A stretch of DNA of 5,403 nucleotides, taken from the NCBI GenBank assembly GCA_034408745.1, contig JAWXCM010000062.1, positions 1 to 5,403 of the forward strand, given 5' to 3'. Under the pieces are notes generated by a model, which was not told the origin of the DNA, searched no databases, and worked only from the letters and a program-made list of their open reading frames with translations. Each line of letters opens with the position of its first letter. The first letter of the stretch is position 1. Positions 1 to 4,899 of the stretch are shown here, piece after piece. This DNA comes from JAWXCM01 sp034408745 (lineage in GTDB: Bacteria > Acidobacteriota > Terriglobia > Bryobacterales > Bryobacteraceae). A program made the translations under genes and the position numbers.

Positions 1-23
1 GACTGCGGAGGCCCCCCGCAGAC
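1..23 (-). promoter_or_regulatory. Candidate bacterial SECIS hairpin
   Basis: On the minus strand, CTGCGG (21-16) pairs perfectly with CCGCAG (8-3). The seven bases between are GGGGCCT. G15-U9 and G14-C10 can extend the helix, leaving a three-base GGC loop. A T-T mismatch followed by a G23-C1 pair could extend the base. The stem starts 9 nt after the TGA, and the G-rich apical loop is about 15-17 nt after it. This fits the bacterial SECIS rules as I know them: a hairpin just downstream of UGA inside the coding frame, with G early in the apical loop. The hairpin is seen directly; the function is inferred. The stem is not followed by a visible T-tract, but the window ends here, so a terminator cannot be fully excluded. 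Confidence 0.6.
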
Positions 24-483
24 AGGTGGTTCAAGTCGGCGAGAGCAGGACGATGAGGCGATGTTGCTGCGATTCGGCGTTGAAGTCGCGTTCAAAAGAC
101 GCGGTGTCGAAGGGGATCAGGTGGCCGGTGGCGGTAAAGGAGGGGAGGCGGCCGGCGATGACGCTGGCGAACTGATTTGGCGCTGCGAGCATGGCCGTGA
201 TCATGGCGGCGGAGAACCAGAGCAGCACGGTTCGGAGGCGGCGATGGCGGAACTCGCAGCGGTCGAGGAGGTAGGTCTGCACGAAGGCGAATGCGAGACA
301 GGTGAGGGAGAATCCGATCAGCCATGGCCGGAGTGACTCGGAGACTACGGACGCGCTGACTGCTCCGGCGGCCATCAGCAGAGTGCCAAGGGGCAGGCAG
401 CAACTCAGGGCCGCTATGAGGCTGAGCACGGAAGCAAGGGACGCGGCGACTGAGGAGCGGCCTTGTCCGGGGCTGGATTCCAT
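1..483 (-). CDS. MerT-like membrane protein with C-terminal thioredoxin-like domain; probable selenoprotein, partial at window edge
   Basis: Conventional translation gives 150 residues, ATG at 481-483 to TGA at 31-33. Three hydrophobic segments are visible at about residues 12-47, 51-72 and 84-101. Helix 1 carries a Cys-Cys pair (C28-C29, SCCLPLG) and helix 2 begins LRPWLIG, as in MerT mercuric ion transporters (compare their ACCLGP and YRPIFIG). After helix 3 the chain reads FERDFNAESQQHRLIVLLSPT, typical of the first helix and strand of a thioredoxin-like fold, which normally runs straight into a CxxC. The frame ends there with TGA. Reading TGA as selenocysteine gives U151-T-T-C154-LRGASAV, open to the window edge. 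I infer a selenoprotein in which a metal-ion-transporter-like membrane part is fused to a redox domain. The substrate is unknown, and mercury is only suggested by the family. The alternative is a natural or mutational truncation. No strong Shine-Dalgarno precedes the ATG, only a weak GAAG. The 3' end lies outside the window. Confidence 0.72.
31..33 (-). other. In-frame TGA, proposed selenocysteine codon
   Basis: The TGA interrupts the MerT-like/thioredoxin-like frame between LLSPT and TTCLRG. It occupies the position of the N-terminal cysteine of a CxxC redox motif, giving UxxC, the commonest arrangement of Sec in thioredoxin-fold selenoproteins. The downstream frame has no stop in the 10 codons visible. 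Proof needs the rest of the gene and selA/selB/selC/selD elsewhere in the genome. Confidence 0.68.
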
Positions 484-490
484 CTGCTTC

Positions 491-509
491 AGGGTAGCGC
501 GGGTACACT
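491..509. promoter_or_regulatory. Possible overlapping divergent -10 elements
   Basis: The 32 bp between the two divergent start codons holds TACACT (504-509, plus), 6 nt before the ATG of the methyltransferase gene, and TACCCT (496-491, minus), 7 nt before the ATG of the MerT-like gene. Both fit TAnnnT -10 elements at a distance that would start transcription at or next to the start codon, giving leaderless or nearly leaderless mRNAs. No Shine-Dalgarno is visible before 516. I see no convincing -35 elements, so this is a weak call. Confidence 0.3.
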
Positions 510-515
510 CGACTC

Positions 516-1289
516 ATGCTTGTGTGTACGGTGCGGGACTGCCGGTTGCCGCTGTTGCGGACGGACCGGCAGATGGTCTGCGCCCGGGGGCACTCGTTCG
601 ATGTTGCGCGGACTGGGTATCTGAATTTGCTGCAGCCGCAGGAACGGCGGTCGAAGGCACCGGGGGACAGCGTGGCGGCGGTGGCGGGCCGGCGGCGTGT
701 GTACGATCTGGGAGTCGCAGCGCCGCTGCTGGCGGGCATCGCGGAGGCCTCGAGGGCGGAGGCCGATGATGTCGTGCTGGATGCAGGATGCGGGGATGGC
801 TACTACCTGGGGAGTCTGACGGGTTTGTGCGGATGTCGAGGGCATGGGGTGGACATTTCGATTCCGGCAGTCGAGGCGGCGGCTCGGCGGTACCCTGCCT
901 GTGAGGGGGTGGTGGCAAATGCCGATCGCTTTGTGCCGTATTCAGACGGGGCGTTCTCGCTGGTTCTGTCGATTACAGCGCGTATGAATCCGGGGGAATT
1001 CCGACGGATTTTACGGGCGGACGGGCGGCTGCTGGTGGCGCTTCCCGCTCCGGACGATTTGATCGAGCTTCGAGGTTCGGGCCGCGAGGACCGCGTGGAT
1101 CGTACTGTGGCTGATTTCGCGGCTGATTTTGCGTTGATTCAACAGGAGCGAGTTTCGACGTCGGCAGATCTTGACGCCGATACGGTGGCCGGGCTGCTGC
1201 GGTCGATTTACCGCCCTGCGGCTGCCGGAGGTACGGTGGATATGCGAGTTACGTTTAGTCTCGATTTGTTGCTGTTTCGTGTCTTATGA
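516..1289 (+). CDS. rlmA: RlmA-like 23S rRNA (guanine-N1)-methyltransferase
   Basis: Predicted cytoplasmic SAM-dependent enzyme that methylates N1 of a guanine in the helix 35 region of 23S rRNA (G745 in E. coli RlmA, G748 in the Gram-positive tylosin-resistance type). At 257 residues it is close to the E. coli protein (269). An N-terminal zinc knuckle is visible: C4, C9, C22 and H26 (CARGHSFD), followed by the family block RTGYLNLLQP (32-41) and PGDS (49-52). SAM motif I is VLDAGCGDGYY (87-97), and GHGVDIS (109-115) supplies the acidic ribose-binding residue D113. The first zinc pair is spaced CX4C instead of the usual CX2C. The ATG at 516 is preceded by a TACACT box and no Shine-Dalgarno, so the mRNA may be leaderless. 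Its stop overlaps the next start (ATGA). The family assignment is firm; the exact target guanine is not. Confidence 0.88.
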   Translation: MLVCTVRDCRLPLLRTDRQMVCARGHSFDVARTGYLNLLQPQERRSKAPGDSVAAVAGRRRVYDLGVAAPLLAGIAEASRAEADDVVLDAGCGDGYYLGSLTGLCGCRGHGVDISIPAVEAAARRYPACEGVVANADRFVPYSDGAFSLVLSITARMNPGEFRRILRADGRLLVALPAPDDLIELRGSGREDRVDRTVADFAADFALIQQERVSTSADLDADTVAGLLRSIYRPAAAGGTVDMRVTFSLDLLLFRVL

Positions 1290-1675
1290 ATGTGGATACG
1301 CGGGTTCGAATAGATAAGTGGCTCTGGGCCGCGCGATTTTTCAAGACTCGGGCGCTGGCGACTCGCGCTTGCGATTTAGGCCGCGTGTCGGCGAACGGGA
1401 TATCGGCGAAGCCAGCCAGGGAAATGCGGGCAGGCGACAAACTGCAGGTGAAGACGGAAGGCGGCGAGTTTGAGATCGACGTACTGGCATTGAGCGATAT
1501 GCGCGGTCCGGCGGCGACGGCACAGACGCTTTATCAGGAGACGGAAGGCAGCAGGGAGCGGCGGCGTCTGGCTGCGGAAGAGCGGAAATCGATGCCGCAT
1601 TTTGAGGGTCAGTGGGACAGCAGGCCGTCGAAGCGGAATCGCCGGGAGATGGACAAGTTGCGGGGTCGGTCCTGA
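1286..1675 (+). CDS. hslR: Hsp15-like S4-domain RNA-binding protein
   Basis: Small basic cytoplasmic protein of 129 residues, close to E. coli Hsp15 (133). The S4 domain occupies about residues 7-60: RIDKWLWAARFFKTRALAT is nearly identical to the Hsp15 signature, followed by GRVSANGISAKPAREMRAGD. A charged C-terminal extension (about 85-129) ends in SKRNRREMDKLRGRS, as in the family, where such tails contact RNA. Hsp15 binds free 50S subunits that still carry a nascent chain with tRNA and helps recycle them after premature dissociation. The start codon overlaps the stop of the rlmA-like gene (ATGA) and has no Shine-Dalgarno of its own, indicating translational coupling. The pairing puts two 50S-directed proteins in one operon. 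A ribosome-associated S4 paralogue other than Hsp15 is possible but less likely. Confidence 0.88.
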   Translation: MNVDTRVRIDKWLWAARFFKTRALATRACDLGRVSANGISAKPAREMRAGDKLQVKTEGGEFEIDVLALSDMRGPAATAQTLYQETEGSRERRRLAAEERKSMPHFEGQWDSRPSKRNRREMDKLRGRS

Positions 1676-1712
1676 GCCGTTATTCCGCCCCTGACATCGG
1701 CCCGAAAAGCAG

Positions 1713-1746
1713 GAAGCCCGCCGTTTCGTTGAGAAAGGCGGGCTTC
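1713..1746. terminator. Strong hairpin, likely bidirectional terminator
   Basis: GAAGCCCGCC (1713-1722) pairs perfectly over 10 bp with GGCGGGCTTC (1737-1746). Inside it, TTTC (1724-1727) can pair with GAAA (1733-1736), leaving a five-base loop and one bulged G. It lies 37 bp after the stop of the hslR-like gene and 22 bp after the stop of the convergent glycine-zipper gene. The minus-strand exit reads CTGCTTTTC, a short T-tract. The plus-strand exit (GAATTTGC) is poorer, so termination is probably better for the minus-strand gene. Confidence 0.75.
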
Positions 1747-1768
1747 GAATTTGCTGGTGCCTGAGGGA

Positions 1769-2212
1769 TTACCAGCCGTTGCGGGTTCGGTTTTTCGTTG
1801 TGCGGTCGTAGATGAGGCCGCCTGCGCCACCCACCGCGGCGCCGATGATTGCGCCCTTTACTCCGCCAGTCAGGCCGCCGATCGCGGCTCCGGCCGCGGC
1901 GCCTCCGCCGATGATGGCTGCGCTTTTGCCGGCCGAACGGGGCTCATTGTAACGGTAGTCATCGTTGTAGTAGCCGTTGTTGTTGCCGTAGGAGCCGCTG
2001 TTGTTGCGGTACGTGGACGAGGAGCGGTCGCGGGTGTTGTAAGTCCCGCGGTTGCGATAACCATCGTTGTAGGACGAGCTCTGGCTGTAGCGACTGTTGC
2101 TGTTGTTATTGCTGCAGCGGTCGCGTGCGAGCGCCGCTTCTGGCAGGCCGAGCATCGCGGTAGCCAACAGGGCGATCACCGCCACTTTGCCTGATTGAAA
2201 AGCGTGTTGCAT
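1769..2212 (-). CDS. Secreted Asn/Ser/Tyr-rich protein with C-terminal glycine zipper
   Basis: Of unknown function, 147 residues from the ATG at 2210-2212. A GTG at 2219-2221 would add three residues, but GAGGTG sits 6 nt before the ATG, so I choose the ATG. Residues 1-29 form a Sec signal peptide with a hydrophobic core at about 10-23 and probable cleavage after ALA29. Residues 33-92 are low-complexity, rich in Asn, Ser, Tyr, Arg and Gly, with one cysteine (C33). Residues 95-136 are a glycine zipper with Gly at 104, 108, 112, 116, 120, 124, 128 and 132, an unbroken i+4 series. This resembles the glycine-zipper (YMGG-like) families of envelope proteins. Glycine zippers form membrane helices that pack tightly. 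The mature protein is probably periplasmic or outer-membrane associated, with the Asn/Tyr-rich region as a disordered or aggregation-prone arm. It stands alone, convergent with the hslR-like gene and divergent from the metalloprotein gene. Confidence 0.8.
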   Translation of the reverse strand: MQHAFQSGKVAVIALLATAMLGLPEAALARDRCSNNNSNSRYSQSSSYNDGYRNRGTYNTRDRSSSTYRNNSGSYGNNNGYYNDDYRYNEPRSAGKSAAIIGGGAAAGAAIGGLTGGVKGAIIGAAVGGAGGLIYDRTTKNRTRNGW

Positions 2213-2218
2213 CTCCGT

Positions 2219-2224
2219 CACCTC
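2219..2224 (-). promoter_or_regulatory. Shine-Dalgarno deciding the glycine-zipper start
   Basis: GAGGTG lies 6 nt upstream of the ATG at 2210-2212 and overlaps the alternative GTG at 2219-2221. This favours the ATG as the start. Confidence 0.6.
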
Positions 2225-2288
2225 ACTTCATCGGATGTGTACAACTTGCTGCGCGTTGCGAGTGTGAACGAAAACTAATGTGGACCCG

Positions 2289-2306
2289 TACACTGTGTGC
2301 GTGGGA
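2289..2306 (+). promoter_or_regulatory. Possible -10 box and Shine-Dalgarno for the metalloprotein gene
   Basis: TACACT at 2289-2294 could serve as a -10 element. GGGA at 2303-2306 is 6 nt before the ATG at 2313 and supports that start. No convincing -35 is visible, so the promoter part is weak. The 2222-2312 intergenic stretch must also hold the promoter of the divergent glycine-zipper gene, which I could not locate. Confidence 0.35.
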
Positions 2307-2312
2307 TGGAGC

Positions 2313-2935
2313 ATGACACGGCGGGAGTTTGGGGCAATCGCGACAGTAGTGGGCGGGAAACGCGAAACACTCACGGTCCCGCTTGTGCATGTGGTGGACC
2401 GGCACGTGGCCTGGAAGCCGGGCCAGATTCGGAAATTCACGAATCAGATCTGGCCGGAGGCGGTTCACGATTTCGGCCGGTGTGGGATCGAGTTCGCGGC
2501 TCGGAGGTGCCGGGAGAGGTGCTTCGTTATCCTGCCGGCCGGCCGCTTTTTAAGGCTCTGCAACGCGATGCCGTGAACATGGTGATCACCGGGTTTCTGC
2601 CGTTGTCGTGGGACCGCGGCCGGGCGGTTTCCGGAGTGGCGGCGCGGTATGAAGGCTATGACGTGTGCGTGATTGCGCTCGACCAGGCACATCCGCATCA
2701 AATGCCGTTCCTGTCGGTGAACACGTGCGTGCATGAGTTGCTGCATTTGCTGCTGGCGGATACGGCGCGTGCCCGGCCGAGGGGTTGGCGCGGGAATCTG
2801 CGGGAGAGCCGCATCGACTGGCTGGCCACGCAGCTTTGGTTGTTCGGAGAAGGCCAGGAGATCTACGAATCGGCGCGAGCTTTACGCAAGCCACGCGAGG
2901 GCCGGGTCCGCGGTCTCTTTCATGCGGGCGCGTAG
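2313..2935 (+). pseudogene. Putative HELLH zinc-metalloprotein, apparently frameshifted
   Basis: Two overlapping frames each carry half of what reads as one protein of about 207 residues. The first frame, from ATG 2313, begins MTRREFGAIATVVGG, a Tat-like twin-arginine start with an unusually short hydrophobic stretch, and continues with VPLVHVVDRHVAWKPGQI and WPEAVHDFGRCGIEF. It then runs into out-of-frame residues and stops at 2576. The second frame (position 2 modulo 3) takes over with VPGEVLRYPAGRPLF, MVITGFLPLSWDRGRAVSGV, YEGYDVCVIALDQAH and SVNTCVHELLH, ending at TAG 2933-2935. The switch is best placed at about 2490-2506 and needs one lost (or two gained) bases. HELLH (codons at 2732-2746) is a zinc-binding HExxH. 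ESRIDWLA about 27 residues later could supply the third ligand in gluzincin fashion. The role is unknown; a peptidase is only suggested. No slippery heptamer is visible, so an indel or sequencing error is likelier than programmed shifting. The last 18 codons overlap the convergent sulfatase gene, so the original stop may have been elsewhere. Confidence 0.6.
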
Positions 2936-4219
2936 CTTCTCTTTCAGCCGCTTCAACACGGCGGCGGAACCCGCATCGGCGACGAGGTTCCGCTCTTCGA
3001 AAGGGTCCGCCTGGAGGTCGAAGAACGCTTCCTTTTTCGACTCCCAGATGATGAACTTGTGCCTGGGAGTGCGGATAAGACGGTAGGGCTCGATTGCCTG
3101 ATTGACGGTGAGGGCTTCGGGTCTCCCGTCGACCCAGGTGCTGAATGCTTCGTCGCGCGGGAACTTGCCTCTGCCGCTGAGAAGGCCCTTCATGCTGACA
3201 CCGGACAGCTTCTGGGCAGGCTGGATGCCCGCGTAATCGAGCATAGTGGCGGGAATATCGACGGAGGCCACGCAGGCATTGCTGACGCCGGCTTTGGCGA
3301 CGGGGCCGCCCGCCGCGACAAAGGGTACTCGCACCGACTCCTCCCACGGGTACACCTTTCCCTGCAGGCCTTTGCTGCCAGCCAGATAGCCGTTGTCGCC
3401 GAGGAACAGAATCAGGGTGTTGTTCCACTGGCCCGACTTTTCGATGGCGTCGACGACGCGGCCGATATTGGCATCGAGTTCGGTGATTACGGCGTAATAC
3501 GTTGCCCAGTCGTATGGCTTGCCGGGCGCGTTCGGTTTCGGCTTCGGATGGTTGGGCGGGGCGAGCTCGGCGTTACCGCCGGCATACATCTGGCGGTACT
3601 TCTCGCTCGCGGTCCAGGGCGTGTGCGGCGCGTTGTAGGCCAGCCACAACAAGTACGGCTGGTCTCCAGCGGACTGGATGACGTCGACTGCGGCGCTGGT
3701 CCACAGATCGGTGATCAGGCCTTTTGAGGGCTCGGGTTTGGCGGCGTCGATTCCGCGCTTGAGGGGCGGGTCGACGTAGGCCATCGCGCCGGGCTGCATC
3801 CACAGCGGAGCCTTGCTGAAACCGCATTCTTTCGGCGAGTTACTCAGGTGCCACTTACCTATGAGGTTGGTGGCGTAGCCGGCCTTGCGCATCTGCTCGA
3901 TGACGGTGTCGCCTTTCAGAAATCGGAACCCGGTGTGTTCGTTGCAGTCGAGACCAGTCTGGTAGATCTCCTGGCCGGACAGCAGAATGCCGCGGCTGGG
4001 GGCGCACTGGGAGGTGGAGATGACCGCCTGGCGGAAGTTGATGCCGCGGCTGGCGAGTTTATCGATGTTCGGAGTCTTGATGTTCGGATTGCCCGCGGCG
4101 CCGAGAGCCTGCCAGTGATGATCGTCGCTCAGCAGGAAGACGATGTTGGGCTTACGGGTTTGCGCGAGTGCCGGTACCGCTGCTGCGAGGGTGGCCAGGA
4201 AGTGTCGTCGGCTCAGCAT
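2882..4219 (-). CDS. Tat-exported type I (formylglycine) sulfatase
   Basis: Predicted to hydrolyse a sulfate ester outside the cytoplasm; the substrate cannot be told from sequence. It has 445 residues from the ATG at 4217-4219, where GGAGGG sits 8 nt upstream. An upstream in-frame ATG at 4357 would add 46 residues lying inside the preceding gene and is rejected. The N-terminus MLSRRHFLATLAAAVPALA is a textbook Tat signal, with cleavage probably after A19. Catalytic features seen: metal-binding D32-D33 (FLLSDDHH), C72 in CAPSR (the cysteine oxidised to formylglycine), K122 and H124 in GKWHL, H199 in NAPHTPW, D275-N276 in LGDNG, and K288 with the following YPWEESVRVPF block. All expected active-site residues appear intact, so the enzyme should work if the host has a maturase (FGE or anSME type). 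It follows the msrB gene by 29 bp, probably in one operon. Its 3' end overlaps the convergent metalloprotein gene by 54 bp. Iduronate-2-sulfatase-like or other glycan sulfatase subfamilies are all possible. Confidence 0.92.
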   Translation of the reverse strand: MLSRRHFLATLAAAVPALAQTRKPNIVFLLSDDHHWQALGAAGNPNIKTPNIDKLASRGINFRQAVISTSQCAPSRGILLSGQEIYQTGLDCNEHTGFRFLKGDTVIEQMRKAGYATNLIGKWHLSNSPKECGFSKAPLWMQPGAMAYVDPPLKRGIDAAKPEPSKGLITDLWTSAAVDVIQSAGDQPYLLWLAYNAPHTPWTASEKYRQMYAGGNAELAPPNHPKPKPNAPGKPYDWATYYAVITELDANIGRVVDAIEKSGQWNNTLILFLGDNGYLAGSKGLQGKVYPWEESVRVPFVAAGGPVAKAGVSNACVASVDIPATMLDYAGIQPAQKLSGVSMKGLLSGRGKFPRDEAFSTWVDGRPEALTVNQAIEPYRLIRTPRHKFIIWESKKEAFFDLQADPFEERNLVADAGSAAVLKRLKEKLRARMKETADPALAWLA

Positions 4220-4227
4220 GTGATGTG

Positions 4228-4233
4228 CCCTCC
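4228..4233 (-). promoter_or_regulatory. Shine-Dalgarno of the sulfatase gene
   Basis: GGAGGG lies 8 nt before the ATG at 4217-4219, inside the 29-bp gap after the msrB stop. It decides the start against the longer upstream reading. Confidence 0.7.
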
Positions 4234-4248
4234 AGCGTATCGCAGCGA

Positions 4249-4857
4249 TCAGGCAGACGCGGCAGGGTAGAAGCGGAGCGCTGCTGAGTTCATGCAATAG
4301 CGCATGCCGGTGGGCGCGGGACCGTCGTTGAACACATGCCCGAGGTGAGCATCGCATCGGGCGCAGAGCACTTCCACGCGGCTCACCACCAGGGATAGGT
4401 CGCGCTTAAAGGCCACATTCGACGTCGCAGCAGGCGCGGTAAAGCTGGGCCAGCCGGTGCCGGATTCGAACTTCTCCTGAGAACGGAAAAGCGCGGTGTC
4501 GCAGCAGGCGCACCGATAAAGGCCTGCGTCGTGCGTGTTCCAGGTGCTGCCGGTGTACGCCCGCTCTGTGCCCTTGCGGCGCGTGACGGCGAAGACGTCG
4601 GTTGGGAGCGCGGCTTTCCACTCCGCTTCCGACTTGACGAGTTTGTGAACGCGCGATTCGCCCGTCTGTCGACCCTGCGCATCGAACAGGGCAAGCGTGA
4701 TTTCCCGGCCGTCGCCCGGGTCGGTGCGAAAAGGAACGTCGGGCTCCTGAGTCCGGGAGTAGACAGCCACGAGCGCCGCGAACGGGACCGGCATCAGCAT
4801 CAGCGCGCGCCGGGACACCATGCCGGAGACCGGCTGCTGAAAGGTTGGCGAACTCAT
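4249..4857 (-). CDS. msrB: Exported peptide-methionine (R)-S-oxide reductase MsrB
   Basis: Reduces the R epimer of methionine sulfoxide in proteins. The 202 residues exceed the bare MsrB domain (about 130-140) by an N-terminal export segment and a spacer. The N-terminus has a twin-arginine and hydrophobic stretch, VSRRALMLMPVPFAALVAVY (14-33), suggesting export or membrane anchoring toward the periplasm. The MsrB domain (about 72-198) shows zinc-binding C116 and C119 and C165 and C168, the block FESGTGWPSFTAP (130-142), AHLGHVFNDGP (170-180), and the catalytic C188 in RYCMNSAALRF. The start is uncertain: ATG 4855-4857 has only a weak GGGTGA nearby, and ATG 4819-4821 (residue 13) would place the twin arginines at the very N-terminus as in a classical Tat signal. 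It lies between the SPOR gene (42-bp gap) and the sulfatase gene (29-bp gap). It may repair envelope proteins; any link to the sulfatase is only by position. Confidence 0.92.
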   Translation of the reverse strand: MSSPTFQQPVSGMVSRRALMLMPVPFAALVAVYSRTQEPDVPFRTDPGDGREITLALFDAQGRQTGESRVHKLVKSEAEWKAALPTDVFAVTRRKGTERAYTGSTWNTHDAGLYRCACCDTALFRSQEKFESGTGWPSFTAPAATSNVAFKRDLSLVVSRVEVLCARCDAHLGHVFNDGPAPTGMRYCMNSAALRFYPAASA

Positions 4858-4899
4858 GTCACCCGTTAGGATGCTGCGCCGCTTGCACCGGTTGCAGGC

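Noticed and set aside
61..769. Plus-strand open frames across the MerT-like gene (61-336 and 302-769)
   Set aside because: Their translations are Gly/Glu/Arg-rich shadows without motifs, antisense to a clear membrane protein or out of frame with the rlmA-like gene.
1960..2120. GTT/GTTGTTG tracts that look like a microsatellite or repeat array
   Set aside because: They are runs of Asn (AAC/AAT) codons of the minus-strand low-complexity protein, without regular units or spacers, so not a CRISPR or tandem array.
2485..2580. Programmed ribosomal frameshift in the metalloprotein gene
   Set aside because: No X-XXY-YYZ slippery heptamer or obvious stimulatory pseudoknot is visible near the frame switch; an indel is simpler.
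2586..3428. 280-codon open frame on the minus strand
   Set aside because: It is rich in Arg, Pro and Gly, shows no domain, and overlaps the clearly real sulfatase in another frame; a high-GC shadow.
4220..4357. 46-residue N-terminal extension of the sulfatase to the ATG at 4355-4357
   Set aside because: It lies mostly inside the msrB coding region, and the ATG at 4217-4219 has a good Shine-Dalgarno and opens directly with a Tat signal.
4881..4897. Imperfect palindrome TTGCACCGGTTGCAGG between the SPOR and msrB genes
   Set aside because: It is short, with only TGCA/TGCA arms around CCGGT and no T-tract; not convincing as a terminator or operator.
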